DNA from: Dankookia rubra
GTDB taxonomy: Bacteria > Pseudomonadota > Alphaproteobacteria > Acetobacterales > Acetobacteraceae
NCBI RefSeq assembly: GCF_004355005.1
Contig: NZ_SMSJ01000007.1
Span: 1 to 64,000, forward strand
Length of the DNA stretch: 64,000 nt
Direction: 5' to 3'
A program made the position numbers and the translations under genes. The notes below the pieces were generated by a model that was not told where the DNA came from, did no database searches, and saw only the letters and a list, made by a program, of their open reading frames with translations. This document shows, piece by piece, positions 8,498 through 17,039 of the stretch (the first letter of the stretch is position 1; each line of letters opens with the position of its first letter).

Positions 8498-9445
8498 ATG
8501 CTCCGCCGCACGCTGCTCGCCGCGCCGTTGCTCGCCACTTCCGCCGCCGCGCAGCCGGCCTGGCCGGCGCGGCCGATCCGGATCGTCAATCCCTGCCCGG
8601 CGGGATCGCCGGACGCCATGGTGCGCTTCCTCGCCGAACGGCTCACCGCCGCGCTTGGCCAGCCGGTGCTGGTGGAAGGCCGCTCGGGCGCCGGCGGCAC
8701 CATCGGCGCCGGGCTTGTCGCGCACGCGCCGCCCGACGGCTACCTGCTCGGCATCGGCAATCTCGGTCCGCATGCCATGGCGCCGGCCACCTATCCCGGA
8801 CTGCGCCACGACCCGCTGCGCGACGTCACCCATCTCGCGCTGCTCGGCGAGCTGCCGCTGAGCCTCGCGGTCAGCGCCGCCGGGCCCCATGCCGACCTCG
8901 CCGGCTTCATCGCCGCAGGGCGCGCGGCACCGGGGCAACTTCGCGCCGGGACGGTCGGCAAGGGCACCCTCGGTGACCTCGTCCCCGACCTGCTGCGCCG
9001 CGAGACCGGTGCCGAATTCGCCGCCATCCCGTTCCGCGGCGGTGCCCCGGCGATCATCGGGACCCTCGGCGGCCGCATCGAGGCGACGCTGGCCAGCCTC
9101 GGCGAAACCGGTGGCCAGGAGCGCCTGCGCCTGCTGGCGCCGGCAAGCGCGGCGCGGGTGCCGCGATTCCCCGATGCGCCGACCTTCCGCGAGGCCGGCC
9201 TCGACCTGGTCGCGGAAGTCTGGTTCGGGCTCTGCGGCCCGGCCGGCCTGCCGGCGCCGGTGGTGGCACGGCTGGAGCGCGAGGTCGCCGCGAACATCCG
9301 CTCCGAGCCCTATGGCCGCTTCCTCGCCGGCCTCGGCGCCGGACCCCACCGGCCGCTCGATGCAGCGGCCTGGACGCGTTTCGTCGCGGCCGAGGGCGTC
9401 CGCCGGGGCGACGCGGCGCGCGCCGCCGACCTTCGCGCGGAGTGA
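8498..9445 (+). CDS. Tripartite tricarboxylate transporter (TTT/Bug family) periplasmic receptor
   Basis: This 315-residue protein is a second Bug-family receptor. The ATG at 8498 is preceded by GGGAGG and starts a signal peptide, MLRRTLLAAPLLATSAAA, with cleavage near AAAQ. Family motifs include WPARPIRIVNPCPAGSPD, a GQPVLVEGRSGAGGTIG block and PPDGYLLG. It uses PCPAG where most members have PFPPG. No TctAB genes are present. It overlaps the frame of the following methyltransferase and is divergent from the hydantoinase pair, which suggests uptake of a ring amide or related acid, though this is unproven. Confidence 0.9.
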   Translation: MLRRTLLAAPLLATSAAAQPAWPARPIRIVNPCPAGSPDAMVRFLAERLTAALGQPVLVEGRSGAGGTIGAGLVAHAPPDGYLLGIGNLGPHAMAPATYPGLRHDPLRDVTHLALLGELPLSLAVSAAGPHADLAGFIAAGRAAPGQLRAGTVGKGTLGDLVPDLLRRETGAEFAAIPFRGGAPAIIGTLGGRIEATLASLGETGGQERLRLLAPASAARVPRFPDAPTFREAGLDLVAEVWFGLCGPAGLPAPVVARLEREVAANIRSEPYGRFLAGLGAGPHRPLDAAAWTRFVAAEGVRRGDAARAADLRAE

Positions 9446-9450
9446 CCGTC

Positions 9451-10485
9451 ATGGACCAGCCCGATCCCGCCACCGCCCTGCTCCGCCTCGCCACGGGGCA
9501 CGAGGCGGCGCAGGCCGTCATCGTCGCCGCGCGTCTCGGCCTGGCCGACCTGCTGGCCGAGGGGCCGCGCGACGCCGCCGGCCTCGCCGCCGCCGCCGGC
9601 GCGCATGCGCCCTCGCTGCACCGGCTGCTGCGGGCGCTCGCGGCGCTCGACGTGGTGCGGGAGGAACCGGACGGGCGCTTCGCGCTCGGCCCGCTCGGCG
9701 GCCCGTTGCGGGACGGCGTCGCGGGCTCGCTGCGGCCGCTGGTGGAGCTGTTCGGGCACGAGGAGTTCTGGCGAAGCTGGGGCGACCTGGAACACTCGGT
9801 CCGCACCGGGGAGACGGCGGTGCGGCACCTCTGGGGCGCCGAGACCAGCTTCGACCGCTATGCCGCGGAACCGGCGCTCGGCCATGTCTTCAATGCCGGG
9901 ATGACGGCGCTGTCCGGCCGCACGATCGCCGCGGTGCTGGGCGCCTGGCGCTTCCCGGCGACCGGCCTCGTGGTCGATGTCGGCGGCGGGGAGGGGGCGC
10001 TGCTCGCCGCGGTGCTGCGGGCCAATCCCGGCCTGCGCGGCGTGGTCTTCGACCTGCCTCCGGTGGCCGAGGCCGCCGCCGCTGCGCTGGCAGGGCAGGG
10101 CGGTGCCGGGCAGGGTCTCGGCACGCGGGCCGAGGCGGTGGGCGGCGACATGTTCGCCGCGGTGCCGCCCGGCGGCGACCTCTACATGTTGAAGAGCGTG
10201 CTGCACGACTGGGCCGACGGCCCGGCGGGCGCGGTCCTGCGGGCAGTGCGCGCGGCGATGGCGCCCGCGGCGCGGCTGCTGGTGATCGAGCGGCTGATGC
10301 CCGACCGCATGGGCCCCGAGGCGCGGATGGTGGCGCTGGCCGACCTGCGCATGCTGCTGCGCACCGGCGGGCGGGAGCGGACCCGGGCGGAGTTCCGCGC
10401 GCTGTTCGAGGCTGCCGGCCTGCGCTGGCTGCGCACGGTGCCGACGGCGACGGGCTATGCCATCCTGGAATGCGAGGCGGCCTGA
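9451..10485 (+). CDS. SAM-dependent O-methyltransferase (ASMT / plant-OMT-like family)
   Basis: This roughly 344-residue enzyme has the two-domain build of small-molecule O-methyltransferases: an N-terminal winged-helix dimerisation domain (LHRLLRALAALDVV) and a C-terminal Rossmann fold. The SAM site is VVDVGGGEGALLAA, followed by FDLPPV and GGDMF. The catalytic-base region is LKSVLHDWAD, with the conserved His. I chose the ATG at 9451 because GGAG sits 8 bases upstream; a GTG at 9442 overlapping the receptor's stop is an alternative. The substrate is unknown. It appears co-transcribed with the TTT receptor. Confidence 0.85.
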   Translation: MDQPDPATALLRLATGHEAAQAVIVAARLGLADLLAEGPRDAAGLAAAAGAHAPSLHRLLRALAALDVVREEPDGRFALGPLGGPLRDGVAGSLRPLVELFGHEEFWRSWGDLEHSVRTGETAVRHLWGAETSFDRYAAEPALGHVFNAGMTALSGRTIAAVLGAWRFPATGLVVDVGGGEGALLAAVLRANPGLRGVVFDLPPVAEAAAAALAGQGGAGQGLGTRAEAVGGDMFAAVPPGGDLYMLKSVLHDWADGPAGAVLRAVRAAMAPAARLLVIERLMPDRMGPEARMVALADLRMLLRTGGRERTRAEFRALFEAAGLRWLRTVPTATGYAILECEAA

Positions 10486-10539
10486 CGCGGGAGCGCGGCG
10501 CCCCGACCCGCCGCGCCGCCGAGGCTTCGCGCCACCGGC

Positions 10540-11475
10540 TCATCCCGCTGCGGCGGGCAGGCCGGCGCTGTGCGGGAAGACCCGCTTCGCCACCGCGACG
10601 GCCAGCTTCGCCGCTTCCGACTCCCGCTCGGCATTCCAGACCAGCGCGACGCCGACGGAAGCGACCGGCCCGGCCAGCTCGCGGAAGCCGACGCCGGGCG
10701 GCCGCAGCACCGCCATGCCGGAGCTGACCAGCGCGACGCCGAGTCCGGCGGCGACGAAGGCGAGCTGCGCCATGGCGGAGGAGACCTCGCGCACCGCCAC
10801 CGGCTCGAACCCCGCCTCGCGGCAGGCGCTGACCTGCGCGTCGAAATAGGCCGGGCTGATGCTGCGCGGCAGCAGCATCAGCGGCTCCCGCGCCAGGGCC
10901 GAAAGCGGCAGCGGCGGCACCGGTTGCCCGGGCCGGCCGAGCAGTGCATGCCCCTCAGGCAAGGCCACCACCAGCGCGTCGAGCCCGAGCCGCAGCACGC
11001 GCAGCGGCGGCCGGTCGCGGTCGAGCCGGGCGAGCGCGAAATCCACCTCGCCGCGGCGCAGCGCCTCGACCGCATCGGCGGTGTCCATCTCCTGCACCGC
11101 CATCGCCGCGTCGGGCTGGGCGTCCCGCAGGGCGCGCACGAGGGGGGGCAGGAAGTCGAAGAGCGCGGAGGTGACGCAGGCCAGCGCCATCGGCATCTGC
11201 CGCCCCGTGCGCAGCTCGCGCGCCAGCGCCTCGACCTGCTTGGCATCCTCGGCCAGGCGGCGGATCACCGGCAGCAGCGCCTCGCCCTCCCGCGTCGGGC
11301 GGGCGCCCTTGCGGGTGCGCTCCAGCAGCTTGACGCCGAGCTCGGCCTCGAGCGCCTGGATCTGCGCCGAGAGCGGCGGCTGCGAGAGGCCGAGGCGGGC
11401 GGCGGCGCGGCCGAAATGGCCTTCCTCCGCGACGGCGAGGAAATGCGCCATGCGGCGGAGGATGCGGAAGTCCAT
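10540..11475 (-). CDS. LysR-family transcriptional regulator
   Basis: This 311-residue regulator has an N-terminal winged helix-turn-helix (residues 1-60, with FGRAAARLGLSQPPLSAQI) and a periplasmic-binding-protein-like effector domain. It is divergent from prpD, 178 bases away, which is the usual arrangement for a LysR regulator of the adjacent operon. The start at 11475 gives MDFRILRRMAHFLAVAEEG, the normal family beginning; a longer start at 11502 is possible. By position it probably controls the prpD-GNAT-citrate synthase genes. The inducer is unknown; 2-methylcitrate would fit a propionate role. Confidence 0.9.
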   Translation of the reverse strand: MDFRILRRMAHFLAVAEEGHFGRAAARLGLSQPPLSAQIQALEAELGVKLLERTRKGARPTREGEALLPVIRRLAEDAKQVEALARELRTGRQMPMALACVTSALFDFLPPLVRALRDAQPDAAMAVQEMDTADAVEALRRGEVDFALARLDRDRPPLRVLRLGLDALVVALPEGHALLGRPGQPVPPLPLSALAREPLMLLPRSISPAYFDAQVSACREAGFEPVAVREVSSAMAQLAFVAAGLGVALVSSGMAVLRPPGVGFRELAGPVASVGVALVWNAERESEAAKLAVAVAKRVFPHSAGLPAAAG

Positions 11476-11653
11476 CGGCGGTGGCGGTCCTGTCGGGCCC
11501 ATGCTGGCCGTGTCGCGGGCTTGCGCGATTGCGGCGATACGGAAACCCTATCGGACTACGCCATCATTCGGAATGGACGTATAGCGCCGGCGGCAGGACA
11601 AAGCCGCCATTCGAACTGCCCATCGGCCCGAACCAGGGGGACCCACAGCCGCC

Positions 11654-13192
11654 ATGCAGATGCATCCCGTCAAGCTCCATCCGTCCAAGGCGCTGCTGAA
11701 GCGCGAGGACCAGCTGGCCTGGAAGATGGCCGGCGTCGCCGCCGACAAGGTCGCCGTCGAACGCGACGTGCAGGCGATGATCATCAACCGGATCATCGAC
11801 AACGCCTCGGTCGCCATCGCCTCGGTCAACCGCCGCCCGGTCGTCTCGGCCCGCGCCATGGCGCTCGGCCATCCGCGCAAGGGCGGCGCCACCATCTTCG
11901 GCATGCCGGGCGCGAAGGGCTTCTCGCCGGAATGGGCGGCCTGGGCGAACGGCACCGCGGTGCGCGAGCTCGACTTCCACGACACCTTCCTGGCGGCCGA
12001 CTACTCCCACCCCGGCGACAACATCCCGCCGATCCTGGCGGTCGCCCAGACCATGGAGAAGTCCGGCAAGGAGCTGATCCGCGGCCTCGCCACCGGCTAC
12101 GAACTGCAGATCGACCTGGTGCGGGCCATCTGCCTGCACGAGCACCGGATCGACCACATCGCCCATCTCTGCCCCTCGGCCGCCGCCGGCATCGGCACGC
12201 TGCTCGGCCTGAAGCAGGAGGTGATCTACCAGGCGATCCAGCAGGCGCTGCACGTCTCGGTCAGCACCCGGCAGTCCCGCAAGGGCGAGATCAGCACCTG
12301 GAAGGCCTTCGCCCCGGCGCATGCCGGCAAGCTGGCGATCGAGGCGGCCGACCGCGCCATGCGCGGCGAGGGTGCGCCGAGCCCGATCTACGAGGGCGAG
12401 GACAGCGTCATCGGCTGGATCCTCTCGGGCCGCACCGAGGCCGACAAGAAGGGCCGCGCCGCGGCCTACGAGCCGGTCTACTACACCGTGCCGTTGCCCG
12501 GCCCGGGCGAGGCCAAGCGCGCCATCATGGACAGCTATACGAAGGAACACTCGGCCGAGTACCAGTCCCAGGCGCTGATCGACCTGGCCTTCCGGATGCG
12601 CGAGCAGGTGAAGGACTTCGACGACATCGAGCGGATCGTCATCCATACCTCCCACCACACGCACTACGTGATCGGGACCGGCGCCAACGACCCGCAGAAG
12701 ATGGACCCGAAGGCCAGCCGCGAGACGCTGGACCATTCTATCATGTACATCTTCGCCGTCGCCCTGCAGGACGGCCGCTGGCACCACGTGGACAGCTACG
12801 CGCCGAAGCGGGCGCAGCGGGCCGACACGGTGCGGCTCTGGCACAAGATCGAGACCACCGAGGACCCCGAATGGACCCGCAAGTACCACTCGCGGGACCC
12901 CGAGGAGCTGTCCTTCGGCGGCCGGGTCGAGATCTTCATGAAGGACGGCTCGAAGCTGGTTGATGAGCTCGGCGTCGCCAATGCCCATCCGAACGGTGCC
13001 CGCCCCTTCGGCCGGGAGCAGTACATCCAGAAGTTCCGGACCTTGACCGAGGGCATCATCTCCACCCGGGAGTCCAACCGCTTCCTCGAGGTGGTTCAGG
13101 ACCTGGCGAAGCTGCAGGCGGGCGAGCTGCACCTGCTGAACGTGGCGCTGCCGGCGGGCACGCTGCTCGAGGGCAAGCCGGGCATCTTCTAG
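11654..13192 (+). CDS. prpD: MmgE/PrpD family protein, probable 2-methylcitrate dehydratase
   Basis: This 512-residue protein is a PrpD-family dehydratase, which converts 2-methylcitrate to 2-methyl-cis-aconitate in the methylcitrate cycle of propionate breakdown. Family features include [30 protein letters not shown] and [14 protein letters not shown]. It is slightly longer than the E. coli enzyme. The role is supported by a short citrate synthase 0.6 kb downstream, but no prpB (methylisocitrate lyase) lies in the window. A strong hairpin follows the stop codon. MmgE-type or other PrpD-fold activity cannot be excluded. Confidence 0.88.
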   Translation: MQMHPVKLHPSKALLKREDQLAWKMAGVAADKVAVERDVQAMIINRIIDNASVAIASVNRRPVVSARAMALGHPRKGGATIFGMPGAKGFSPEWAAWANGTAVRELDFHDTFLAADYSHPGDNIPPILAVAQTMEKSGKELIRGLATGYELQIDLVRAICLHEHRIDHIAHLCPSAAAGIGTLLGLKQEVIYQAIQQALHVSVSTRQSRKGEISTWKAFAPAHAGKLAIEAADRAMRGEGAPSPIYEGEDSVIGWILSGRTEADKKGRAAAYEPVYYTVPLPGPGEAKRAIMDSYTKEHSAEYQSQALIDLAFRMREQVKDFDDIERIVIHTSHHTHYVIGTGANDPQKMDPKASRETLDHSIMYIFAVALQDGRWHHVDSYAPKRAQRADTVRLWHKIETTEDPEWTRKYHSRDPEELSFGGRVEIFMKDGSKLVDELGVANAHPNGARPFGREQYIQKFRTLTEGIISTRESNRFLEVVQDLAKLQAGELHLLNVALPAGTLLEGKPGIF

Positions 13193-13205
13193 CCCGGCAT
13201 GCGAC

Positions 13206-13233
13206 GGCCGGACCGCCACGCGACGGTCCGGCC
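13206..13233 (+). terminator. Hairpin after prpD
   Basis: A perfect 10-bp stem, GGCCGGACCG / CGGTCCGGCC, has an 8-base loop and begins 13 bases after the prpD stop. Only CTT follows, so it is more likely an attenuator or RNA-stability element than a full intrinsic terminator. It separates prpD from the GNAT gene at 13249. Confidence 0.6.
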
Positions 13234-13248
13234 CTTGGGGAGGGCAGG

Positions 13249-13746
13249 ATGAACCAGCCGGGCGGGAGCGCCGGACCGATGGTCACGCTGCGGCCGGGAC
13301 AGGCGGCGGATGCCGCCGCCCTGGCCCGCGTCTTCCTGGCCGCCCGCGGCTCGGCGCAGCCGCGCTTCGCCGAGCCGCACGGCGAGGCGGCGGTGGCGGC
13401 CTGGCTGGAGGGCGTGCTGCTCGCCCGGCATCGGGTCACGGTCGCCGCGGCCGGCGGCATGGCGATCGGCTATCTCGGGCTCGATGCCGCGGCCGCGGAG
13501 ATCCTGCATCTGTACGTCTCGCCCCCCTGGCAGCGGCAGGGGGTCGGGGCGAGCCTGCTGCGGCAGGCACGGGCGGCCATGCCGTCCGGCCTCGGCCTGA
13601 TCGTCTTCGAGTCCAATCACGCTGCCCGCGCCTTCTACGAGAGGCACGGCTTCCGTGCCGGGGCGTTCCGTCCCGGCACGGCCAATGAGGAAGGGATGCC
13701 GGACGTCCGCTACGTCTGGTCCCCCACCATGCCCAAGCTGACCTGA
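13249..13746 (+). CDS. GNAT-family N-acetyltransferase
   Basis: This 165-residue protein has the GNAT acetyl-CoA fold: a beta-4/alpha-3 segment ILHLYVSPPWQRQGVGASLL containing the Q/RxxGxG/A pyrophosphate-binding loop (QRQGVG), then FESNHAARAFYERHGF, the typical C-terminal acceptor region. It acetylates an unidentified amine or protein. It lies between prpD and citrate synthase, 12 bases before the latter. That position could mean a role in lysine acetylation control of acyl-CoA enzymes, as known for propionate and acetate enzymes elsewhere, but this is speculation. Confidence 0.85.
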   Translation: MNQPGGSAGPMVTLRPGQAADAAALARVFLAARGSAQPRFAEPHGEAAVAAWLEGVLLARHRVTVAAAGGMAIGYLGLDAAAAEILHLYVSPPWQRQGVGASLLRQARAAMPSGLGLIVFESNHAARAFYERHGFRAGAFRPGTANEEGMPDVRYVWSPTMPKLT

Positions 13747-13758
13747 GGAGCGCAGACC

Positions 13759-14898
13759 ATGAGCGAGAACCCGGAAAAACCCACCATCTACAAGGGCCTG
13801 GTCGGCGTCTATGCCGACGTCTCCAGCGTCTCCAAGGTGATGCCGGAGACCAACAGCCTGACCTATGGCGGCTATGCCGTGCAGGACTTGGCGGAGACAT
13901 GTTCCTTCGAGGAGGTCGCCTACCTGCTGTGGCACGGCGAGCTGCCGAACGCCGCGCAGCTCGAGGCCTTCAAGGCCGAGACCTCCTCCCAGCGCGAGAT
14001 CAGCCCGGCGCTGCAGCGCGTCATCCGGGAGTTCCCGCACGACGCCCATCCGATGGACGCGATCCGCACGGCGGTCTCCTTCATGGGGCTCGAGGATCCG
14101 GAGGCGGGCGACGTCTCCGACGCGGCGCAGCGGCGGAAGGCGATGCGGCTCTTCGCCAAGATCCCGACCGCGATCGCCGCGGCCTACCGCGCCGCCAAGG
14201 GCCAGGAGGTGGCGGCGCCCGACCCGAAGCACAGCTTCGCCGAGAACGTCTTCCACCTGATCCAGGGCCGGGTGCCGCAGCCTGAGGTGCTGAAGGCCTT
14301 CGATGTCTCGATGATCCTCTACGCCGAGCACACCTTCAACGCGTCCACCTACACCGCGCGGCTGGTGACCTCCTCGGGCGCCGACCTGCACGGGGCGATC
14401 ACCGCCGGCATCGCCTCGCTGAAGGGACCGCTTCACGGCGGCGCGAACGAGGCGGTGATGCACATGCTGAAGGAGATCGGCGACCCGAAGATCGCACGGG
14501 AGTGGCTGCAGAGCCGCTTCGACCACAAGGCGCTGGTCATGGGCTTCGGCCACCGGGTCTACAAGTCGGGCGACAGCCGCGTGCCGACGATGCGGAAATA
14601 CGCCGAGAAGATGGCCGAGGTGGTGCAGGACCGCACCTGGATGGAGATCTCCCGCATCCTGGCGGACGAGATGCTGACCAAGAAGAACATTCACCCGAAC
14701 CTCGATTTCCCGGCCGGCCCCGCCTACTACCTGATGGGCTTCGAGATCCCGCTCTTCACCCCGCTCTTCGTCGCGTCCCGCATCACCGGCTGGGCGGCGC
14801 ATGTCTTCGAGCAGGGCGCCGACAACCGGCTGATCCGGCCGCTGTCCTGGTACACCGGGCCGGAGCAGCGCCCCGTGCCGCCGATGGCCGCACGTTGA
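13759..14898 (+). CDS. prpC: Citrate synthase family protein, probable 2-methylcitrate synthase
   Basis: This 379-residue enzyme is of the short citrate synthase type that includes 2-methylcitrate synthases, which condense oxaloacetate with propionyl- or acetyl-CoA. The catalytic residues are present: His in PLHGGANEAV, His in GFGHRVYK and Asp in PNLDFPAGP. MSENPEKPTIYKGLVGVYAD is the usual N-terminus of this subgroup. Context with prpD favours the methylcitrate role, but sequence alone does not separate the two activities. The stop is followed by two hairpins (14908-14924 and 14982-15009). Confidence 0.85.
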   Translation: MSENPEKPTIYKGLVGVYADVSSVSKVMPETNSLTYGGYAVQDLAETCSFEEVAYLLWHGELPNAAQLEAFKAETSSQREISPALQRVIREFPHDAHPMDAIRTAVSFMGLEDPEAGDVSDAAQRRKAMRLFAKIPTAIAAAYRAAKGQEVAAPDPKHSFAENVFHLIQGRVPQPEVLKAFDVSMILYAEHTFNASTYTARLVTSSGADLHGAITAGIASLKGPLHGGANEAVMHMLKEIGDPKIAREWLQSRFDHKALVMGFGHRVYKSGDSRVPTMRKYAEKMAEVVQDRTWMEISRILADEMLTKKNIHPNLDFPAGPAYYLMGFEIPLFTPLFVASRITGWAAHVFEQGADNRLIRPLSWYTGPEQRPVPPMAAR

Positions 14899-14907
14899 GC
14901 GGAGGCC

Positions 14908-15009
14908 CGTCGCCGATGGCGACGCGTTAAGGCTTCGTCGATTCCGCCGCCGCGCCGCGGTGCGGCGGCAGGAGATGCGGGACGGCCGCCGGAGCGATCC
15001 GGCGGCCGT
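14908..15009 (+). terminator. Two hairpins after the citrate synthase gene
   Basis: The first hairpin is CGTCGCC-GAT-GGCGACG (14908-14924). The second, much stronger, has a perfect 11-bp stem, ACGGCCGCCGG / CCGGCGGCCGT (14982-15009), with a 6-base loop AGCGAT and is followed by TGCCGTCTT. Together they probably end the prp transcript. Confidence 0.65.
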
Positions 15010-15188
15010 TGCCGTCTTCGGCGCGGCATGTCGCGGCGGCATGCGCTGTGCGTCAGCGCTGCTGTGCACAGGCTTCGTCGGCATGCGCCGCGCGCTTCGG
15101 ATGCACCGCTTCGCCCGCATCGGCATGCGCCGCGCATCGCACGGCAGCGTGCGCGCGCGAAAAATCATCGCGCGAATTGCGTTTTCGT

Positions 15189-15217
15189 TTGACATGCCGG
15201 TTGTGGGTGCAGATAGC
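15189..15217 (+). promoter_or_regulatory. Candidate sigma-70 promoter upstream of the H1-like gene
   Basis: TTGACA (15189-15194) matches the -35 consensus. A 17-base spacer leads to GATAGC (15212-15217), a weak -10. It lies in the most AT-rich part of the gap. The distance to the gene start is nearly 400 bases, so a long leader or a second promoter is implied. Confidence 0.35.
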
Positions 15218-15242
15218 GTGCGATTGCGCATGACGTCGTACG

Positions 15243-15258
15243 CGATTCGCGCGAATCG
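15243..15258. promoter_or_regulatory. Perfect 16-bp palindrome, possible operator
   Basis: CGATTCGCGCGAATCG is self-complementary with no spacer. It sits about 25 bases after the candidate -10 box, a common operator position. A related half-site, CGCGCGAATTGCG, occurs just upstream near 15169. The binding protein is unknown. Confidence 0.4.
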
Positions 15259-15602
15259 GAATTGCCCGATCGCATCGACAGAATGCCGCAGCAGGGAAGG
15301 ACGGTCCATGGACCGCAGGCAGGACGGGATGGCGGCGCGCTGCGTCGGACAGCCCCGCCGTCGCAGGGCAGCGGCTTGAAGCCCGGCGAAGGAGACGCGG
15401 CAAGCAGGGAAGCGATGCGGCACGATGCCGCCGATCGCCCGTTGCCGCTTTCTGCCCGCACCACCTGGACAGCGACCAAGTCGGCGCCACGCGCTACGGG
15501 ATCCGCGCGCCGCCGCCATCGCACGACCGATCCTGCTCTCGCCCGGGCCCGCCGCCACATGGCGGTCAGGCCCACCACGGAACGCGCAAGGAGATCCTGA
15601 CC

Positions 15603-16235
15603 GTGACAGATACCCCCGAGACCCCCGCCACTGCCCAGGCGATGGCGATGTCGACCACCCGCCGCACCGCGAAGAAGCCCGCCACCGCGCGCGGCCGCGT
15701 CGCCGCGAAGAAGCCGGCGGCGCGCAAGCCCGCGGTGAAGAAGGCCGCGCCGAAGAAGGCCGTGGCCAGGAAGCCGGCCGCGAAGAAGGCCGCGCCGAAG
15801 AAGGTCGCCGCCCGCAAGCCTGCCGCGAAGAAGGCCGCGCCGAAGAAGGCCGTGGCCAGGAAGCCGGCCGCGAAGACGGCTGCGCCGAAGAAGGCCGTTG
15901 CCCGGAAGGCCGCGCCGAAGAAGGCCGTCGCCAGGAAGGCCACGACCGCGAAGAAGGCTGTCGCCAAGAAGCCGGTCGCCCGCAAGGCCGCGACCACGCG
16001 CAAGCCGGCCGCCAAGGCTGCCGCGCCGCGAAAGGCTGCCGCGCCGCGGAAGGCCGCCGCACCGCGCAAGGCCGCCGCGCCGAAGCGTGCCGCCGCCGCC
16101 AAGGCGACGACCCCGTCGCGCTCGGAAGCCGCGAAGAAGGCCGCTGCCACCCGCGCCGCGAAGAAGGCTGCTGCCGCCACCGCTGCCGCCACGCCGATGC
16201 CGGAAGCGATGGGCGACGAGACCTCCTCGACCTGA
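15603..16235 (+). CDS. Histone H1-like, Lys/Ala/Pro-rich DNA-binding protein
   Basis: This 210-residue protein is built almost entirely of Ala, Lys, Pro and Arg after a 16-residue leader. Motifs such as KKAAPKKAVARKPAA and APRKAA recur about every 14-15 and 6 residues. This matches bacterial H1-like (HctB/AlgP-type) proteins, which bind and compact DNA. It has no folded domain. The GTG start at 15603 is preceded by AAGGAG at 9 bases; internal ATGs near codon 14 are alternatives. The repeats are mirrored in the DNA, so copy number may vary between strains. A good terminator follows. Confidence 0.88.
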   Translation: MTDTPETPATAQAMAMSTTRRTAKKPATARGRVAAKKPAARKPAVKKAAPKKAVARKPAAKKAAPKKVAARKPAAKKAAPKKAVARKPAAKTAAPKKAVARKAAPKKAVARKATTAKKAVAKKPVARKAATTRKPAAKAAAPRKAAAPRKAAAPRKAAAPKRAAAAKATTPSRSEAAKKAAATRAAKKAAAATAAATPMPEAMGDETSST

Positions 16236-16258
16236 ATGCGCTGCTGATCCCGGCGTGA

Positions 16259-16290
16259 GGGCGTCGTCCCGCGAGGGACGGCGCCCTTGT
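16259..16290 (+). terminator. Terminator after the H1-like gene
   Basis: GGGCGTCGTCCC pairs with GGGACGGCGCCC across a GCGA tetraloop, 12 pairs with one G-T wobble, followed by TTGT. It begins 23 bases after the stop codon. Confidence 0.7.
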
Positions 16291-16370
16291 CGCAACCGCG
16301 CTCCGGTGGCTTGCGCCCGGACACGAGCGCGGCGCTGCCGTTCACACCATCCCGCGACCTGCTGCTCGGC

Positions 16371-17039
16371 TCAGCCAGGCGCGCCGCCCGCCAGCCAGCG
16401 CGCGCCGCGGGCGTAAAGCGCCTCGACCTCCGGCCCCTTGAGGCCGGGCATGTCGGTCTTCACCGCGTAGCCGATCTGCGTCTGCAGGTAGGCCAAGTGC
16501 CGGTAGCCTTCCGGGAAGCGCGCCAGCAGGGCGGGGTCGAGCGCGAGCCGCGCCGCCGGGTCGACCGGGTCCATGCGGTCCTTCTCGTAGATCGGCTGGC
16601 GCAGCACGACGCCCCAGCGCGCCCGGCCGTGCGGCGCCGCAGGCCCGGAGCGCGGACCAGCCGCGCCGTCATCCCCGTCGCGCTTCTCCAGGAAGTCGTA
16701 GAAGCGGCCGGTGCAGACAACGTCCACCATCACGCCATGTACCGCGGCGCGCTGGCTGATGGTCATCTTGGTCTGGGCGATGGCGCGCCGGCCGGCCAGC
16801 TCGGCGCTGTGGCCGCCGAGGAAGTGCAGGATGGAGACGCCTTTCTCCCAGCCGGCGACGCTGGCGGCGATGAAGTCGCGCCAGGGCGCCTGGCACCAGG
16901 TGGCGCACATATAGCCGTCCTCGTGCCAGCAGGTGGCAAAGCGGTCCCAGTCGCCGGCATCGCGCGAGACCGCCCAGTTCTCCACCAGCGCGCGGATGGC
17001 GAGGCGGTCGTGCAATTCCGCATCCGTGGCGCCGTTCAT
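16371..17039 (-). CDS. NTF2-like / SnoaL-type protein
   Basis: This 222-residue protein resembles the SnoaL-like NTF2 superfamily (ring-hydroxylating dioxygenase small-subunit fold) in its first 140 residues: ALVENWAVSRDAGDWDRFATCW, then FLGGHSAELAGRRAIAQTKM. Such proteins are small cone-shaped barrels acting as isomerases, dehydratases or binding proteins. The last 70 residues (PVDPAARLALDPALLARFPEG) extend beyond the fold. The start overlaps the nitroreductase stop by 4 bases (ATGA), so they are coupled. No function can be assigned. Confidence 0.72.
   Translation of the reverse strand: MNGATDAELHDRLAIRALVENWAVSRDAGDWDRFATCWHEDGYMCATWCQAPWRDFIAASVAGWEKGVSILHFLGGHSAELAGRRAIAQTKMTISQRAAVHGVMVDVVCTGRFYDFLEKRDGDDGAAGPRSGPAAPHGRARWGVVLRQPIYEKDRMDPVDPAARLALDPALLARFPEGYRHLAYLQTQIGYAVKTDMPGLKGPEVEALYARGARWLAGGAPG

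Larger units (their letters stand above)
14899..15602. other. Long intergenic region upstream of the histone-like gene
   Basis: About 700 bases hold no convincing gene. Besides the two hairpins after prpC, the sequence ATCGGCATGCGCCGCGC-like occurs twice about 42 bases apart (near 15078 and 15120). There is a TTGACA box at 15189 and a perfect 16-bp palindrome at 15243. This is unusually long regulatory DNA for this compact window, so the H1-like gene may be under complex control. Confidence 0.55.

Noticed and set aside
15567-15605. EcfG promoter for the H1-like gene
   Set aside because: GGAAC is present at 15564-15570 but no CGTT follows at 16-17 bases.
15680-16120. DNA repeats that look like a minisatellite or CRISPR
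   Set aside because: They are explained by the Lys/Ala/Pro codon repeats of the H1-like protein.
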